From contig CALLAD010000002.1 in assembly GCA_938002625.1 (NCBI GenBank), positions 1-7,746 on the forward strand: 7,746 bases of DNA, written 5' to 3'. The notes beneath the pieces were generated by a model, which was given only the letters and a program-made list of their open reading frames with translations, had not been told where the DNA came from and did not search any database. Origin of the DNA: an uncultured Aquificaceae bacterium (GTDB lineage Bacteria > Aquificota > Aquificia > Aquificales > Aquificaceae). Each line of letters opens with the position of its first letter. Position 1 is the stretch's first letter. The position numbers and the translations under genes are program-made. This document shows positions 6,369 through 7,746 of the stretch, piece after piece.

Positions 6369-7159
6369 GGGTGCACCTCCTTTCTATTTTTTCCATAAAA
6401 ATATGCAATGGAAAAGGTTGCAAAAACTCCAAAAATACCAAGCCCTGCAAAAATAAAAACTGGGTCTATTACGTACCTACTGCGCGAGTGGTCATACCTA
6501 TAACAAGCAAGTATTGCAAGATCGACTATGTTGTTTATGGAGGGTTTTTCTTTCTGAGTATCTAAAAAGGCAAGGCTTATGTCCTTTTCTCTAAGAAAAG
6601 AACCGTAGAGGTATCTCATTATCTTGCCATCTGGAGAAAGGAAGATGGTTACATTTGGATGTATGAATATCTTATCCCTGTCTATATAGTAAAACTTATA
6701 TCCAGTTGCTTGTGTAAGCTTTTTTATACCCTCTTTTGAAAGCAAACCTACAAGCCAGTTTTCTGGCAGATCCGTGGTCCCAAAGTTTTTAAGCATGAAG
6801 GCTCTCATTTTATCTAAGTTATCCCTTTCATCAAAAGAAAGCACCACGTATCTATAGTTTTTGGAGAGATTGGAAGAGGTTTTATATAGGTTTTCTGCAG
6901 TTATAGGACAAACACTGTCGCAGGTATAGTAAGCAAACAGCAAAGCCGTAGGCTTGTTTTTGATAAATTCCTTTAGGCTTATTTCTCCCTTGTTAGTTAT
7001 TACCCTTACGTCTGGGATTTGTTTGCCTATGTATAGATCCTCCTCTACTTTGACAATGCTCACATCTTGTTCTCCGTAAGAGCTTGTGTATCTTCCATAT
7101 TGATAGCTGTCCCTTGCCATAGAAATTGAAAGAAGTAGAAGTAGCAGTAAAAAATTCAT
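6365..7159 (-). CDS. sco: SCO1/SenC-family copper/thiol assembly protein with C-terminal membrane anchor
   Basis: Sco proteins deliver copper to, or reduce the cysteines of, the CuA site on CoxB at the outer face of the inner membrane. The 264-residue product has a short N-terminal hydrophobic stretch (residues 1-15, likely signal peptide or anchor), then a thioredoxin-like domain at about 42-200. The copper-binding set is complete: Cys80 and Cys84 in YTCDSVCP, and His167 in FIHPNVT. SFDERD (108-113) matches the family's SxDPxxD. After the domain come a CYRYD motif (219-223) and a second hydrophobic segment (about 232-254) ending in a basic tail, so the protein is probably held at its C-terminus too. 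ATG is the first start after an in-frame TAG and overlaps the coxC stop as ATGA; the sco stop overlaps coxB the same way. No SD is seen, so translation likely depends on coupling to coxC. Confidence 0.95.
   Translation of the reverse strand: MNFLLLLLLLSISMARDSYQYGRYTSSYGEQDVSIVKVEEDLYIGKQIPDVRVITNKGEISLKEFIKNKPTALLFAYYTCDSVCPITAENLYKTSSNLSKNYRYVVLSFDERDNLDKMRAFMLKNFGTTDLPENWLVGLLSKEGIKKLTQATGYKFYYIDRDKIFIHPNVTIFLSPDGKIMRYLYGSFLREKDISLAFLDTQKEKPSINNIVDLAILACYRYDHSRSRYVIDPVFIFAGLGIFGVFATFSIAYFYGKNRKEVHP
6371..6383 (-). promoter_or_regulatory. strong ribosome binding site of coxB inside the sco 3' end
   Basis: The minus strand reads AAAGGAGGTGCAC, preceded by AG, so AGAAAGGAGGTG is a 12-base match to the expected anti-SD. 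GGAGG sits 7 nt before the coxB ATG. The site lies in the last sco codons, where it encodes the Arg-Lys-Glu-Val-His end of Sco. Confidence 0.9.
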
Positions 7160-7746
7160 GCCAGGCTACCTATTAGGTAAACGCTGCTTGCAACTAAAAG
7201 CCACATTATGTCTACAAAGTGCCAGTATAAGGTAATAGCCTTGATGTAGGTATGACCTTTATGTTGATTTGTCTTACCACTTAACAAAAGGAAGACTGCC
7301 ACAAGCATGGTAAGCAAACCTACCAATATGTGGGATGTGTGTATTCCTGTTAGCATGTAAAAACCTGTCCCGTACATATTAGAGCTAAGGGTAAAGCCTT
7401 CGTGCCACAAATGAGCCCATTCCATTACGTGAATGACCATAAAAGCAATACCAAGCAACATGGTAAAAATTACGAACAGAGCAGATAAAGCATTCTTTCC
7501 CTTTTCAAATAACTTTTCCGCTAATGCTATAGTTGCGCTTGAAGTCCAGAGAATAAGGGTAAGTATAAGGGGTATGGTAAGGTTAATACCTTTTGGAACC
7601 CATTCATGCCATATTTCTGAATGAGTAGCTCTTGCCATATAAAAGCCAGCAAACATAGTACCGAATATTACCACCTCGGAAATTATAAAAAACATCATAG
7701 CTGGCATACCTAATCCTTCTTCGTGTCCCTTTGAGAAGAACTCATA
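7156..7746 (-). CDS. coxC: cytochrome c oxidase subunit III (5' end outside window)
   Basis: This is the integral-membrane subunit III, which stabilises the oxidase core. The frame is open to the right edge (197 codons visible). An in-frame ATG at 7705-7707 is unlikely to be the start, because YEFFSKGHEEGLGMPAMMFF reads continuously into it, resembles the family's pre-helix region, and no SD precedes that ATG. About five membrane segments are visible, fitting the five-helix bacterial form that lacks the first two helices of mitochondrial COX3. Conserved points are ISEVVIF with its membrane-buried Glu, the segment MVIHVMEW, GIHTSHILVG (the family has GxHxxHVxxG), and YWHFVDIMWL near the C-terminus. 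The stop (TGA 7156-7158) overlaps the sco start by 4 nt, so the two are translationally coupled. The operon promoter and any further genes lie outside the window. Confidence 0.96.
   Translation of the reverse strand, partial: YEFFSKGHEEGLGMPAMMFFIISEVVIFGTMFAGFYMARATHSEIWHEWVPKGINLTIPLILTLILWTSSATIALAEKLFEKGKNALSALFVIFTMLLGIAFMVIHVMEWAHLWHEGFTLSSNMYGTGFYMLTGIHTSHILVGLLTMLVAVFLLLSGKTNQHKGHTYIKAITLYWHFVDIMWLLVASSVYLIGSLA

Noticed and set aside
6371..6565. 64-codon plus-strand frame opposite the 3' end of sco
   Set aside because: It is antisense to a well-supported gene, and its start lies in the coxB SD region.
7167..7179. Palindrome TACCTATTAGGTA at the coxC/sco junction
   Set aside because: It is only 6-bp arms inside the last coxC codons, AT-rich and without a T tract; it is too short to call an operator or attenuator.
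7433..7624. 63-codon plus-strand frame opposite coxC
   Set aside because: It is antisense to conserved membrane segments of subunit III, with no SD or domain.
7156..7707. coxC starting at the ATG at 7705-7707
   Set aside because: The frame continues to the window edge with family-like sequence and there is no SD, so the true start is taken to lie outside the window.

Overview
The window is an AT-rich bacterial segment carrying an outer-membrane biogenesis gene and most of an aa3-type cytochrome c oxidase operon. Both gene sets point to a Gram-negative, aerobically respiring bacterium. Heavy use of AGA/AGG for Arg and ATA for Ile, Lys/Glu-rich proteins and very tight gene packing suggest a thermophile, most plausibly of the Aquificota (Hydrogenobacter/Hydrogenobaculum-like). 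That placement is inference from composition and gene style, not from a database match.

Layout: the minus strand from 1216 down to the left edge holds a 47-residue unrecognised ORF that overlaps the start of a class I/II PLP-dependent aminotransferase, which runs off the window. Only 16 bp away, and divergent, a plus-strand gene (1233-3830) encodes an 865-residue Omp85/BamA-family protein with about seven POTRA-like repeats and a 16-strand barrel. The two start codons appear to share overlapping, opposed -10 boxes and have no Shine-Dalgarno (SD) sequence, so both messages are probably leaderless. From the right edge, a minus-strand operon reads coxC (5' end outside the window), sco, coxB, coxA. 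coxC/sco and sco/coxB overlap by 4 nt, and coxA follows coxB after 15 nt, behind a very strong SD. A GC-rich hairpin with T tracts on both sides lies just after coxA and probably ends transcription from both directions. Between it and the Omp85 gene lies a small minus-strand single-membrane-segment ORF that looks frameshifted or TTG-started.

How it works together: coxA, coxB and coxC encode the catalytic haem a/a3-CuB subunit, the CuA electron-entry subunit and subunit III of a terminal oxidase. Sco is the thiol/copper protein that assembles CuA on CoxB, so placing it directly before coxB makes functional sense. CoxA carries the YSHP signature of A2-type oxidases in place of the usual glutamate. 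CoxB has no fused cytochrome c domain, so the enzyme should be fed by a separate cytochrome c.

No RNA gene, mobile element, CRISPR array or clearly new system was seen. The best leads are the two small ORFs, the divergent leaderless start region and the long POTRA array. No gene-free stretch exceeds 300 bases.
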